Positions 1 to 7,712 of a stretch of 37,067 bases of DNA are shown one piece after another. Under the pieces are notes generated by a model that was not told where the DNA came from, did not search any database, and saw only the letters and a program-made list of their open reading frames with translations. Position 1 is the first letter of the stretch. Each line of letters starts with the position of its first letter. The position numbers and the translations under genes are program-made. Origin of the DNA: Clostridium sp. UBA4108 (GTDB taxonomy: Bacteria; Bacillota; Clostridia; Clostridiales; Clostridiaceae); the NCBI GenBank assembly GCA_002381695.1, contig DFXM01000028.1, positions 54,155 to 91,221 on the forward strand. Reading direction: 5' to 3'.

Positions 1-48
1 AACAGTAATAATATGAAGTTCTGGTTAATTAAATTTTATAAATAAGCC
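1..48 (-). repeat. Possible dispersed intergenic repeat, copy D (reverse)
   Basis: Read on the minus strand, this stretch starts GGCTTATTTATAAA and ends AGAACTTCATATTATTACTG. It resembles the element at 37023-37067 (GGCTTTGTTTTAAA ... AGAACTACATATTATTG), with poorer matches in the middle. It may be cut by the window edge. It is the weakest of the four copies and could be chance similarity between AT-rich sequences. Confidence 0.35.
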
Positions 49-157
49 TATTTGTATTATGTAGATATTTATTTGTAACTTATATATATTGATTTAAAAT
101 ATATTTACTTATGATGGTTATTAATTTAATATATAACTTAAGGAAAGGAGCGATTCT

Positions 158-1681
158 ATGGAAATACCCTCTTTTTTAATAGAAGAAATAAAAGCTGAAG
201 TAACAAACGATTTTGAAGGAAAATACATTTTAGCTTCCACTGGAAAAGATTTTAGTCAACTTTTAAATAAGAATCTTAACAACTTATTAAATGATTTATC
301 TAACGTAACTGAAATACATAAGTCTTCAGTTGCATCAATAATAGATACCAATAGAACCTATAAAAAGAGACTTCTTAATCAATTAAAAAAAGAAACGACT
401 CTACTTTTGCAATGCCTCAATGAAGATATGGTGGAAAATAATGAGCTATTAAATAAATCCTTATTGCAACAAATAATCATTAATACCCTTGATGATAGTA
501 ATAAGAGCTTATTCTGTAAGATAGAAAATATAAATACCATATTTAATGGCTTAAAAAATGATGGAGCTATTGATAACTTCATCAATTTATATAATGCCGA
601 TAATATGAATGACTACATATTATCCTTACTCGAGTTCGATAAACTCACAGAATGGATGGAAAACAATGAGTGCTGGTTAAGTGACTTTGAGTTTCTTAAA
701 TTTCTTTCTCTTAGGAAAATCAATAGCTATTTTGGTAGAGACATACAGAAATTTATGTACTCTTATCTATTAGAGAATTTCCAAAAGGGAAGAAGTACTG
801 ACCTACAGATAATGTCTAAATGGGTTACTAAATTCCCTCTTGATATAACCAATAAAAAGAATTACAAAGAAAATACATATATATATATGTCAGAAAGTGA
901 ATGGTTTACCACAAAAGGTTACAAGGGTGATTTAGATGTGATAATTCAAAGTTGCATAAACCAAACTTTGACTGAACTAGATATATCCATACTACAATAC
1001 CTGTTATCCGTAGCAGAGACAGATTTTTTCTCCACTCGTACCGTTTCTTGTGATCTAGGTGAAATTGTAAGACATATTTATGGTTCTAAGGCATCCAGTA
1101 AGGATTATAAAAGAATTGCTAATAGAATTTATAGATTAAACTTATTTAGAGTCATATTTGTAAGTAAGGATTTCACTAACCAAAAGCCCTTCACAATAAT
1201 AAAGGCAGAGGTTAATGATTCCCCCTTATCTGCTGGAAAAAAGGTTATTGTTGCTGAATTCTCAAAAGAATTCATTGAAGATATTATGAAAAAAGGCCCT
1301 ATTTCTGTTTATAGAAACATAGTGAATTCCTATGAACTATCAAGTTCTAAGATTCTAATATATTCCCTGCAGAATGAAAGATATGATTTAGTAAGGCAAA
1401 ACCTACCTTTAACTAAGGAATATACTTATACCTTCTTTAAAGTGGCTCTGTTTTTATCCAATGCAAAGAAAAAGGATAATGATAATCTAATTTTAAGAAC
1501 TCTACAGGAAATTATGAGCAGTGGTTTGATTCTAAAGAGCTTTTCTGTTAATAAGGATATCTATCAGCTTGAATATCTGCCTGTTTCAGCTAAAGAACGT
1601 ATGGATTTAGCTAACCTATTAGGTTCTTTTTCTAAAAAAATATCAAGCCCTATTGAATGTACTTATTTAATAAAAGATTAA
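158..1681 (+). CDS. Putative winged-helix replication initiator (Rep)-like protein
   Basis: A 507-aa soluble protein. The start is supported by AAAGGAG seven bases upstream of the ATG. The N-terminal 200 residues are helical and of no family I recognise. Residues of roughly 265-420 have the pattern of plasmid initiators of the Rep_3/TrfA/RepE type: a helix leading into DISILQYLLSVA, a segment with YKRIANRIYRLNLFRVIF, and later FSKEFIEDI and YELSSSKILIYSL, as in tandem winged-helix domains. Such proteins bind iterons and open the origin. The assignment rests on this pattern and on the ten iteron-like repeats starting about 180 bp downstream. No nickase or polymerase motif is visible, so a rolling-circle Rep is unlikely. 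It could instead be a transcription regulator that binds the repeats. Identity as an initiator is an inference. Confidence 0.55.
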   Translation: MEIPSFLIEEIKAEVTNDFEGKYILASTGKDFSQLLNKNLNNLLNDLSNVTEIHKSSVASIIDTNRTYKKRLLNQLKKETTLLLQCLNEDMVENNELLNKSLLQQIIINTLDDSNKSLFCKIENINTIFNGLKNDGAIDNFINLYNADNMNDYILSLLEFDKLTEWMENNECWLSDFEFLKFLSLRKINSYFGRDIQKFMYSYLLENFQKGRSTDLQIMSKWVTKFPLDITNKKNYKENTYIYMSESEWFTTKGYKGDLDVIIQSCINQTLTELDISILQYLLSVAETDFFSTRTVSCDLGEIVRHIYGSKASSKDYKRIANRIYRLNLFRVIFVSKDFTNQKPFTIIKAEVNDSPLSAGKKVIVAEFSKEFIEDIMKKGPISVYRNIVNSYELSSSKILIYSLQNERYDLVRQNLPLTKEYTYTFFKVALFLSNAKKKDNDNLILRTLQEIMSSGLILKSFSVNKDIYQLEYLPVSAKERMDLANLLGSFSKKISSPIECTYLIKD

Positions 1682-1730
1682 GCCAACAACCCTTATTCTT
1701 AAGCAAATAGTATTTATCTTTAAATTAAGA

Positions 1731-1792
1731 CATCTTCAAAAATAAATAAGTCAGAATGCTCGTATATTTGACTTATTATTTATTTTCAGATG
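1731..1792. repeat. Long imperfect inverted repeat downstream of the Rep-like gene
   Basis: CATCTT...AAATAAATAAGTCA (1731-1753) faces TGACTTATTATTTATTTT..GATG (1769-1792) across a 15-base loop. It lies just before the terminator of the first gene and before the iteron array. It may extend termination or be a replication-related structure. Confidence 0.55.
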
Positions 1793-1795
1793 CCT

Positions 1796-1833
1796 AAAAG
1801 CACTTCCATTGAAAAATTGGAGTGCTTTTAAAT
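1796..1833 (+). terminator. Rho-independent terminator of the Rep-like gene
   Basis: AAAAGCACTTCCA pairs with TGGAGTGCTTTT (stem 1796-1807/1818-1829, with one bulged base) and is followed by a T/A-rich tail. It closes the transcript of the gene ending at 1681. Confidence 0.75.
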
Positions 1834-1864
1834 TTCCATAAATATACTTTTTTATCATCTCAAT

Positions 1865-2419
1865 AATCGGAAATTTTTCGTGCTTCCTCATTATATTTTA
1901 TATTTTCCACTTCATTAGTCGGAAATTCTTCGTGCTTCCTCTCAACAATCGGAAATTCTCCGTGCCTGGTATTGAAAATCGGAAATTTCTCGTGCTTCCT
2001 CTAATAAATATTGCCCTATCTATATGAAATTAAATTCCCTTAGCCCTCTTATTCAGCTACTTAAGATTGATTTTCTACTTAATAATCAGAAATTTTTCGT
2101 GCCTGCTTTTTCAAATTTTATAAAAAAAATTTATTTTTATTTTTTGCTCTACAGTCGGAAATTTTCCGTGCTTCCTCTAAGTAAAATGGATTTTTCATTC
2201 AATAATCGGAAATTCTCCGTGCCTGCTCTTCATCAGTCGGAAATCCTTCGTGCTTCCTATGATAAGATTTTTAAATTTTGTGATTTCAAATTTTTGAAAC
2301 CCTTGATTTACCTATATTTAAGCAAAAAATCGGATTTTTTCCGTGCCTGCTTTTTCATGTTCCACATGCCCTATTTTCAATGGTTTCTACTCAATAATCG
2401 GAAATTATTCGTGCTACCG
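1865..2419 (+). repeat. Array of ten direct 24-bp iterons (putative origin or regulatory region)
   Basis: Ten same-strand copies start at 1865, 1917, 1947, 1977, 2084, 2153, 2204, 2235, 2328 and 2396. The consensus is A(A/G)TCGGAAATT followed by (T/C)(T/C)(T/C)CGTGC and then TTCCT or CTGCT. The GC-containing core stands out in AT-rich surroundings. Start-to-start distances are 52, 30, 30, 107, 69, 51, 31, 93 and 68. Several of these are close to whole helical turns. Each core carries a small dyad, CGGA...TCCG or CGGA...TTCG. Direct, dispersed, helically spaced repeats beside a Rep-like gene are the hallmark of iteron origins and their copy-number control. An array of operators for a regulator is the alternative. 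An open reading frame across 2024-2458 merely translates the repeats and is not called as a gene. Confidence 0.8.
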
Positions 2420-2425
2420 ATAAAT

Positions 2426-2454
2426 TTTACTTATAAAAGCTTTCTCTATATACT
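2426..2454 (+). promoter_or_regulatory. Sigma-A-type promoter next to the last iteron
   Basis: TTTACT (2426-2431), a 17-base spacer and TATACT (2449-2454) lie 7 bp after the tenth iteron and upstream of the gene at 2491. A protein on the last iterons would sit at or next to the -35 box, which suggests repeat-dependent regulation. Confidence 0.5.
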
Positions 2455-2490
2455 ATAAAATGAAATTCTTTATATTAGGAGGTGAAATAG

Positions 2491-3684
2491 ATGGTTTCAG
2501 ATTTTGTTTTTGAAAAAGATTTTAAGGCTGTATTTAATGTAAGTAAGTCTATGATGAATGTTATTGAAAATGGAGTTAAGATAAAAAAACATATAATTAG
2601 TACTATAACCTTTTCAAAATGTAACAGCTGTATGTTCTTTAATTCTCATGATGAAGCAGCATTAAAGGTTTGCTCGTTTTGCTCTAGTAAAGATAAAACC
2701 TACACTAAATGCTATTCTTTTAAAAGATTAAACTATGTAGTAAAAAAGTCTAATGAAGAATATAAAAAAATCTCTTTTAAAAATCCTATAGTAAAGTCTT
2801 CTAATAAAGTAGTTTATGAAACTAAATATTTAACTTCACTGCAGGTTAAATTGCTATTAACCTACTATAAGTTTGCTTCTAACAAAGGAATTATAAATGA
2901 AGTTTCTAAGAAATCCTTGGCAAACATAATAAATTGTTCTGTAAAGTCTATTGATAATTGTAATTTACTTCTGAAAAAGTTCAATTTTATAGACTTTAAT
3001 TGCAATGGAAAAAATGAACTCACAGTTGTTCTTCCAAATTACTTCAATCAACATCAAAAAGAAGGCTCTGGTTATTATGTGATGTCAAAAAAAGTATATG
3101 ATCTCCTATTCTCTATTAGTAACCTTCATATAATGAGGTTCGCTATAAGAGCATTGCGGTGTTTAGATTCAAACATGCATTTTAAAAGAGAAACCGTTCT
3201 AAGTTTCCTAGATATAAAGGGGCTCCTTCCTTATTATAAAACAAGAACCCATGAATTTATGAGCTTTATAAAGCATTTAATAAGCTCTTTAAATAAAGGG
3301 CTTTATGCAAAATTAGATTCTGAAAATGCCATAACCTTTTTGATCGATATGGATTATGATGGGAAAAGTCTTAAAAAGAATATATTAGATGAGGCAGAAA
3401 CTACCTTTAATAACTATTATGAAGAACATAGTGAAATATTATTTTTAAATAAAAAGAATTCTGAAGTGTCTAATATAAGGGAACTTGGCAATAATGATAA
3501 AAAGGAAAAAATAAGCTGTTTAGTAAGCCTGTCTATGGAATATGGTATATTTAAAACCATTAATGCCATAAAAGAATTAGAATTAGATGATTATGCTAAT
3601 ACCTTAGCTCATTTTGGAGGTAAAATTAGAAACTTAATTAGAAAAAATCTTTTCACTGGGAAGAAACTTTTAAAAACTTGCTAA
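2491..3684 (+). CDS. Zinc-cluster and winged-helix DNA-binding protein, possible second initiator or replication regulator
   Basis: A 397-aa protein with an excellent AGGAGGTGA site upstream of its ATG. Residues 44-74 carry five cysteines (C44, C47, C61, C64, C74) in CxxC-x13-CxxC-x9-C spacing, a likely zinc site. Residues of about 113-185 (LTSLQVKLLLTYYKFAS, then SKKSLANIINCSVKSIDN) look like a helix-turn-helix of winged type, and the following 200 residues are again helix-rich. I do not recognise the exact family. Its position directly after the iteron array suggests that it binds the repeats as an initiator, copy-number regulator or transcription factor. It has no enzymatic motif. Confidence 0.55.
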   Translation: MVSDFVFEKDFKAVFNVSKSMMNVIENGVKIKKHIISTITFSKCNSCMFFNSHDEAALKVCSFCSSKDKTYTKCYSFKRLNYVVKKSNEEYKKISFKNPIVKSSNKVVYETKYLTSLQVKLLLTYYKFASNKGIINEVSKKSLANIINCSVKSIDNCNLLLKKFNFIDFNCNGKNELTVVLPNYFNQHQKEGSGYYVMSKKVYDLLFSISNLHIMRFAIRALRCLDSNMHFKRETVLSFLDIKGLLPYYKTRTHEFMSFIKHLISSLNKGLYAKLDSENAITFLIDMDYDGKSLKKNILDEAETTFNNYYEEHSEILFLNKKNSEVSNIRELGNNDKKEKISCLVSLSMEYGIFKTINAIKELELDDYANTLAHFGGKIRNLIRKNLFTGKKLLKTC

Positions 3685-3687
3685 TCT

Positions 3688-3716
3688 AAGGGTCTTTTTG
3701 TTATGCCCTTTTTTAC
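3688..3716 (+). terminator. Probable terminator of the zinc-cluster gene
   Basis: AAGGG (3688-3692) pairs with CCCTT (3706-3710) over a 13-base loop and is followed directly by a run of T. The stem is short but correctly placed just behind the stop codon. Confidence 0.5.
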
Positions 3717-4122
3717 TTTTTTGTGGTACTTATTATAAAATTCAAGTTAAAATAAACCTATTATGTTAAATCATCTCTGTTTTTATTCATATTCAATGAA
3801 CTTTATCCATGAACTAATTTATACATTTATCAATCTTTTTACTTATTTATAAGAAAAAGTTAGTTAACATCTTAAAATAATATTTAAATATTATATATTA
3901 ACATTTAACATATAGTTTTTTATATTTACCATGTAAATCTTTTTTATTTAACAACAGAAATTTATTGGGGAATTATTTTAGCGAAAACCCTTGATATCAC
4001 TGGCTTTGAAGAGTTTACTTTAGCTATTAATTTATTACTATAATTCTTTACTTTTTAATCTCTTAACTTAATTCTTCTATATAATAGGGCGTTCTATCCC
4101 AAAAAAAGGATGTACAATGGTT
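3717..4122. other. AT-rich non-coding stretch beside the replicon-like module
   Basis: No credible gene is present. Positions of about 3840-3950 are almost pure A/T and could unwind easily, as in the AT-rich part of an origin, but no DnaA-box cluster was recognised by eye. A short GC-richer island at 3980-4016 contains the palindrome TGATATCA. The stretch ends near 4100 with GGGCGTTCTATCCC and AAAAAAAGGATGTACA, plausibly the left end of the decayed insertion sequence that follows. Confidence 0.4.
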
Positions 4123-4500
4123 TTATAGAAAAGAATGTGTTTTACAAATGGTAAAAAAGAGATAATTAAGTTAGTTATGGAACAATGGATAAAATCAAGT
4201 CATTTAGCTACAGATATAGGAGTTAGGGAAACAACTATTAGAAGATGAGTAAATAAATATGGAACTTATGAATAAAATGCATTTTTAGGCAGAGGTATAA
4301 CATATATGGTATTGATATGAAGGATGGATTTATTTAACGAAGAGATTGTTGGAGGCTCTATGAATGCTACAGGATGTTGCTATGACAATTCCTGTGCAAA
4401 ATCATTTTTTTCATCTTAAAGCAGATAAGATTTATGATCATAGATTTAAATTTAGAAATGAGGTTCAATTAACTGTAATGGAGTATGGGGAGTGCTAGAA
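4123..4500 (+). pseudogene. Decayed IS3-family transposase remnant (orfA and orfB fragments)
   Basis: Around 4170-4260 a frame reads LVMEQWIKSSHLATDIGVRE and then TTIRR, stop, VNKYG. This is the helix-turn-helix region of an IS3-type OrfA with the usual Trp codon changed to TGA. Around 4357-4490 a second frame reads GSMNATGCCYDNSCAKSFF. An extra T then shifts the frame to HLKADKIYDHRFKFRNE and on to VMEY. This is the end of the OrfB DDE domain. The expected catalytic Glu in the CYDN-x-C-x-E motif is Lys. Most of OrfB is missing. It is a dead fragment marking past insertion next to the replicon-like module. Confidence 0.8.
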
Positions 4501-4646
4501 TAAATCACTAAGGAAATTAAAGAAATTCGTACATTTTATGTGTATAGTTTACTCAGAGCACTCCAAAATTGATGTTCTCTTGGTCTCAATATTTTCTGTA
4601 TAAATGTAATTCTTTTGATTGAAGTTATAATGTAATCTATTAACAA

Positions 4647-5936
4647 TCATTGATGCTGGGATTTATCCTTTTGCATTCTTATCTTTTTTTGGGTCTTACA
4701 TATATACATCTTTTGATCCACCAGTGCCAGCAGATCTACAACATGGACTGCAGAATTGGAACAAAAGTCCGATATACCATAGCTGAAGGATAATGCATAG
4801 GGTTTTAGATTTTTATGATTCAGATCTTCTAATTTTTCTTGCATTCTTATGATAACTTTTTCAACAATTTCTTCTACGCAATTTTTAAAGATGATTAGAA
4901 ATTCATCGCCACCGTATCGGCAAACCATATCTGATTCACGAACCGAAGAAAGAAGCACCTTGGCGATACTCTTTATAGTATAATCTCCTTCATTGTGACC
5001 AAAGTTGTCATTAATAGTTTTCAACCCATCCAAGTCAATAAAGGCAATGCTATGTGTATCGGAGTTTTTAACATTGTTCAAGAGTTTATTTAATTCCTCC
5101 ATTCCTGCTTTACGATTATACGTACCAGTCATGGCATCCATCCTGGCTGACAGTATCAATTGGTTTTCATTAATTTTCCAGTCACTGACATCCTCAATCA
5201 TGTACAGATAAAATGCTTGACCATTGGGGAGTGAAAATCTGTCTGCCGTGATACGATACCATGTATCGTTATTATCATCATATACTTCTCGAAAAATCGG
5301 AAATTCATTATTCTCTTTACTAAACTCTATGATAAGCTCAAGCAATACATTACTTTCTATTTGCTCCGAAGGTATATATTCTATATCTCCAAATATTTCT
5401 TTTGCCGGACGGTTAGCGTACACTATACGTCTGTTACTATCCACTTCCAACACCAAAATATGAAGCATATTGAGGGCCTGAAGAATCTGATGATAACGCC
5501 AGCTGTTCACCAATGGTACCTTATTAACAGTATCATTATTCGATTCTTGCATAGAAGCCATTGACACCTGATCTATTAGTCCATTAAATACATCGAATAG
5601 TTCACCGGTATACTCCAGTTTACTGACCACCTGACCCAACTGTAGCTGTCGGCTACTCCATGCCAAAATAGACAACTGAGAATGGAGTTGCTTCAATGCA
5701 CCTGCCATGTAGTTATGGCGGTGAGGAATGGGACCATCCAGCTTGCCTTCAGAAAGGTCAAGTGCCAGCCTGTTCATTTCGTTTATATTCTCTATTAATT
5801 TGTTCAGTTGACTAAGGATATTCTGCAGTTCTGGTACAGTTGAGTATGCTTCAATTGAGTAGCACTGCTTTCCAGATAGTAACCTCTCCAATACATTTTG
5901 TATTGTTACAAGGATTTTTTGACTTTCATATTCCAT
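4647..5936 (-). CDS. Cytosolic PAS-GGDEF diguanylate cyclase
   Basis: A 429-aa protein predicted to make cyclic di-GMP from two GTP. Residues 35-135 are a helical, HAMP-like signalling region without membrane segments. Residues of about 150-260 form a PAS sensor (VLEVDSNRRIVYANRPAKEI...). The GGDEF domain spans 265-425, with the active-site loop RYGGDEF at 340-346. The inhibitory I-site RESD (333-336) is intact, so product feedback is expected. No EAL domain is present. The start lies in GGTGATGGAAGATG and overlaps the partial V4R reading frame upstream. It is the second gene of a minus-strand pair with the V4R protein, which probably supplies the ligand signal. Its sequence is less AT-rich than that of its neighbours, which may point to a different origin. 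Confidence 0.9.
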   Translation of the reverse strand: MEYESQKILVTIQNVLERLLSGKQCYSIEAYSTVPELQNILSQLNKLIENINEMNRLALDLSEGKLDGPIPHRHNYMAGALKQLHSQLSILAWSSRQLQLGQVVSKLEYTGELFDVFNGLIDQVSMASMQESNNDTVNKVPLVNSWRYHQILQALNMLHILVLEVDSNRRIVYANRPAKEIFGDIEYIPSEQIESNVLLELIIEFSKENNEFPIFREVYDDNNDTWYRITADRFSLPNGQAFYLYMIEDVSDWKINENQLILSARMDAMTGTYNRKAGMEELNKLLNNVKNSDTHSIAFIDLDGLKTINDNFGHNEGDYTIKSIAKVLLSSVRESDMVCRYGGDEFLIIFKNCVEEIVEKVIIRMQEKLEDLNHKNLKPYALSFSYGISDFCSNSAVHVVDLLALVDQKMYICKTQKKIRMQKDKSQHQ

Positions 5937-6118
5937 CTTCCATCACCTCTATCCCTGAAATCAATATATTTTAGACCTATCGAAAACCGGTATGTCCTGC
6001 CTCCAATGGTCAAACAGTCTATTTCTTTTACGCTAAATTGGCGGTCTCTATATACTTTTAAAGTACTCGCAAGCGTAATTACAGACTGATTCTCCGGAAA
6101 TAGGGAAGCTAGAGCATT
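5906..6118 (-). pseudogene. Partial second V4R module, in frame behind the V4R gene's stop
   Basis: Directly after the TGA of the V4R gene (6119-6121) the same frame stays open for 70 codons, to a TAA at 5906-5908. It reads ENQSVITLASTLKVYRDRQ and FSVKEIDCLTIGGRTYRFS, which aligns with the end of the intact V4R domain (GFIAGILETYSGHPFIVRE, IDCWSTGDRTCRF). No start codon with a good ribosome site precedes it. It overlaps the first codons of the cyclase gene in another frame. It is best read as the tail of a duplicated V4R domain, either translated only by stop readthrough or decaying. Confidence 0.7.
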
Positions 6119-6640
6119 TCATCGACTCTCAGCCGTGAACCGGCATGTCCTATCTCCAGTTGACCAGCAGTCAATCTCTCTGACTATAAAAGGATGTCCA
6201 CTGTAAGTTTCAAGTATACCCGCAATAAATCCTTCATCATAGTCGCATACAGTTCCATTGCAAACAGGCAAACCTGAACAATCCAAATCTTCCGAAACAG
6301 TCAATGTAAAGGAAAGCGAATTCAGGTCGGCTTTCTCAATACGCAGAACACCGATTTTAAGTTCTTTAAGCTTATTGGTCAAATTGGCAATAAAAAAGTC
6401 AAAATCTCCGGAAAGATCCAGTAGGTTTTTTGCCAATTCAGTTCCTGCCAGATGACCAGCAGATCGATACAGGTTGCTAGCAATCTCTTCATCATATTCC
6501 CGGGTTAAAATATCCTTTAAGGTATATTGGAACAGGCGATAAATAATTACCGGCATATCTGGTCCCAGATTCTTTCTGCCGATACTGATGTCTCCCAAAC
6601 AGTCCCAAGTAAAATTCGAAGACTTATTTTCGTATTTCAT
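6119..6640 (-). CDS. V4R (4-vinyl reductase) domain sensor protein
   Basis: A 173-aa soluble protein. I chose the ATG at 6640 because GGAGG lies seven bases upstream; an in-frame TTG farther up overlaps that ribosome site. The C-terminal half (about residues 95-170) is a V4R domain. It has the paired cysteines of CSGLPVCNGTVCDYDEGFIAG and the typical ending VREIDCWSTGDRTCRF. V4R domains bind small hydrophobic ligands or metals and often sit next to signalling enzymes. Here the gene lies 5' of the diguanylate cyclase on the same strand, so it may be the sensory partner of that enzyme. Its TGA stop is followed in frame by a second partial V4R segment. The ligand cannot be told from the sequence. 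Confidence 0.85.
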   Translation of the reverse strand: MKYENKSSNFTWDCLGDISIGRKNLGPDMPVIIYRLFQYTLKDILTREYDEEIASNLYRSAGHLAGTELAKNLLDLSGDFDFFIANLTNKLKELKIGVLRIEKADLNSLSFTLTVSEDLDCSGLPVCNGTVCDYDEGFIAGILETYSGHPFIVREIDCWSTGDRTCRFTAESR

Positions 6641-6960
6641 AGATATCTCCTCCTTCAATTAAATCCCTCTAGCTAGGCACACACCCATACCTTCGTCGAC
6701 ATAAGTATAAATCATCTAAAAGCTTCTGTGTTTTATAATGTATTTAATTAGCAGTTTTTTGTTCTCAATGAATATGTTTTTGTCTTGTGAAGGAAATCGT
6801 ATTAATTTTTTTATGCAACTTTATACGGAATAATGAATATATGAGCAATGATTTATTTCTCAATCATACACTTGTATCATCTGAAAATTTATATTAATAT
6901 ATTATAATATATAGCAACTTTGCTTATAAATAGCAATGTGTGAAGAATGGGGGATCAAAT
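6641..6960. other. Divergent intergenic region between V4R and agrA-like genes
   Basis: About 300 bp hold no gene. An AT-rich block at 6890-6912 (ATATTATAATATATAG) fits a -10 region for the rightward gene. A small palindrome, AGCAACTTTGCT, at 6913-6924 and the facing TTGCT and AGCAA at 6920-6936 lie just before the start and may be a regulator site. No LytTR-type direct repeat pair was recognised with certainty. Confidence 0.35.
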
Positions 6961-7695
6961 GTGGTGACAATATTTTTATGCGATGACAATGAACAAATGA
7001 TAGATAAATATACCCGATTAATTAATAAATATGCAATTAAAAATAAAATAATCATTATGATTTCTACCTTTAAGAGTGGGGAAGCGTTAGTATTTCACAT
7101 GTCCGATGCCCCAAATCAAGCAGATATCATTTATCTAGATATTCTAATGGATCCGCTTAATGGCATTGAAACAGCCAAGCAGCTGAGAAAACTTAGCTGT
7201 AACTCAGAAATAATTTTTTTGACTACCAGCGAGGATTACGTGTTTGAAGCATTCGATGTCTCGCCCGTGCAATATTTGATTAAGGATTCTACCTCTGCTG
7301 AACGGTTTGAGGAGATATTTTTGCGCGCCATTTCGCTGGTTGAGGATAAAAAAACAGATATGTTTGTATGTGAGCTAGGCAGCACCCGCAATATCATACC
7401 CATGAAAGACATTTCCCATTTTGAGATATGGAGACGGTTGGTAATAGTACATTATCAGGGAGTCAAAAGTTTCGAATATTATGGAACAATGAAGCAGCTG
7501 GAACAACAGCTGTTGAAGAAAAACTTCGTTCGTGTACATCGTTCCTATATGATTAATCTGAAATATATTAAAAAATTTCAGAGAACAAATCTGATTTTAA
7601 AGACTGGAGAGATAATTCCTATTGGTGGGACCTACACGAAACTGGTGAATCACGCCTTTTCAGATTATATGTCCCGGTTAAACATTCATAAGTAA
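6961..7695 (+). CDS. LytTR-family response regulator (AgrA-like)
   Basis: A 244-aa protein. I prefer the GTG at 6961 (MVTIFLCDDNE...) because GGGGG lies seven bases upstream; the GTG at 6940 has no ribosome site. A receiver domain fills residues 1-120, with the acidic pair CDD near residue 8 and the phospho-acceptor Asp at about 60 in IIYLDILMDPLNG. A LytTR DNA-binding domain follows (about 135-240; FVRVHRSYMINLKYI is its hallmark). It lies 17 bp before the AgrC-like kinase, so the two form a two-component system. Targets cannot be named from the sequence. No agrBD or peptide gene is adjacent. Confidence 0.9.
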   Translation: MVTIFLCDDNEQMIDKYTRLINKYAIKNKIIIMISTFKSGEALVFHMSDAPNQADIIYLDILMDPLNGIETAKQLRKLSCNSEIIFLTTSEDYVFEAFDVSPVQYLIKDSTSAERFEEIFLRAISLVEDKKTDMFVCELGSTRNIIPMKDISHFEIWRRLVIVHYQGVKSFEYYGTMKQLEQQLLKKNFVRVHRSYMINLKYIKKFQRTNLILKTGEIIPIGGTYTKLVNHAFSDYMSRLNIHK

Positions 7696-7712
7696 ATATA
7701 AGGGGGCTGAAT

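Noticed and set aside
2024..2458. A 144-codon open frame through the iteron array, with repeated NNRKFSVP-like peptide segments
   Set aside because: The peptide repetition is only the translation of the DNA repeats. There is no ribosome site at its start, and the frame spans the array and the promoter of the next gene.
3980..4016. The TTGATATCA island as a possible integrase attachment site
   Set aside because: There is no adjacent integrase and no second copy in the window; a short palindrome alone is not enough.
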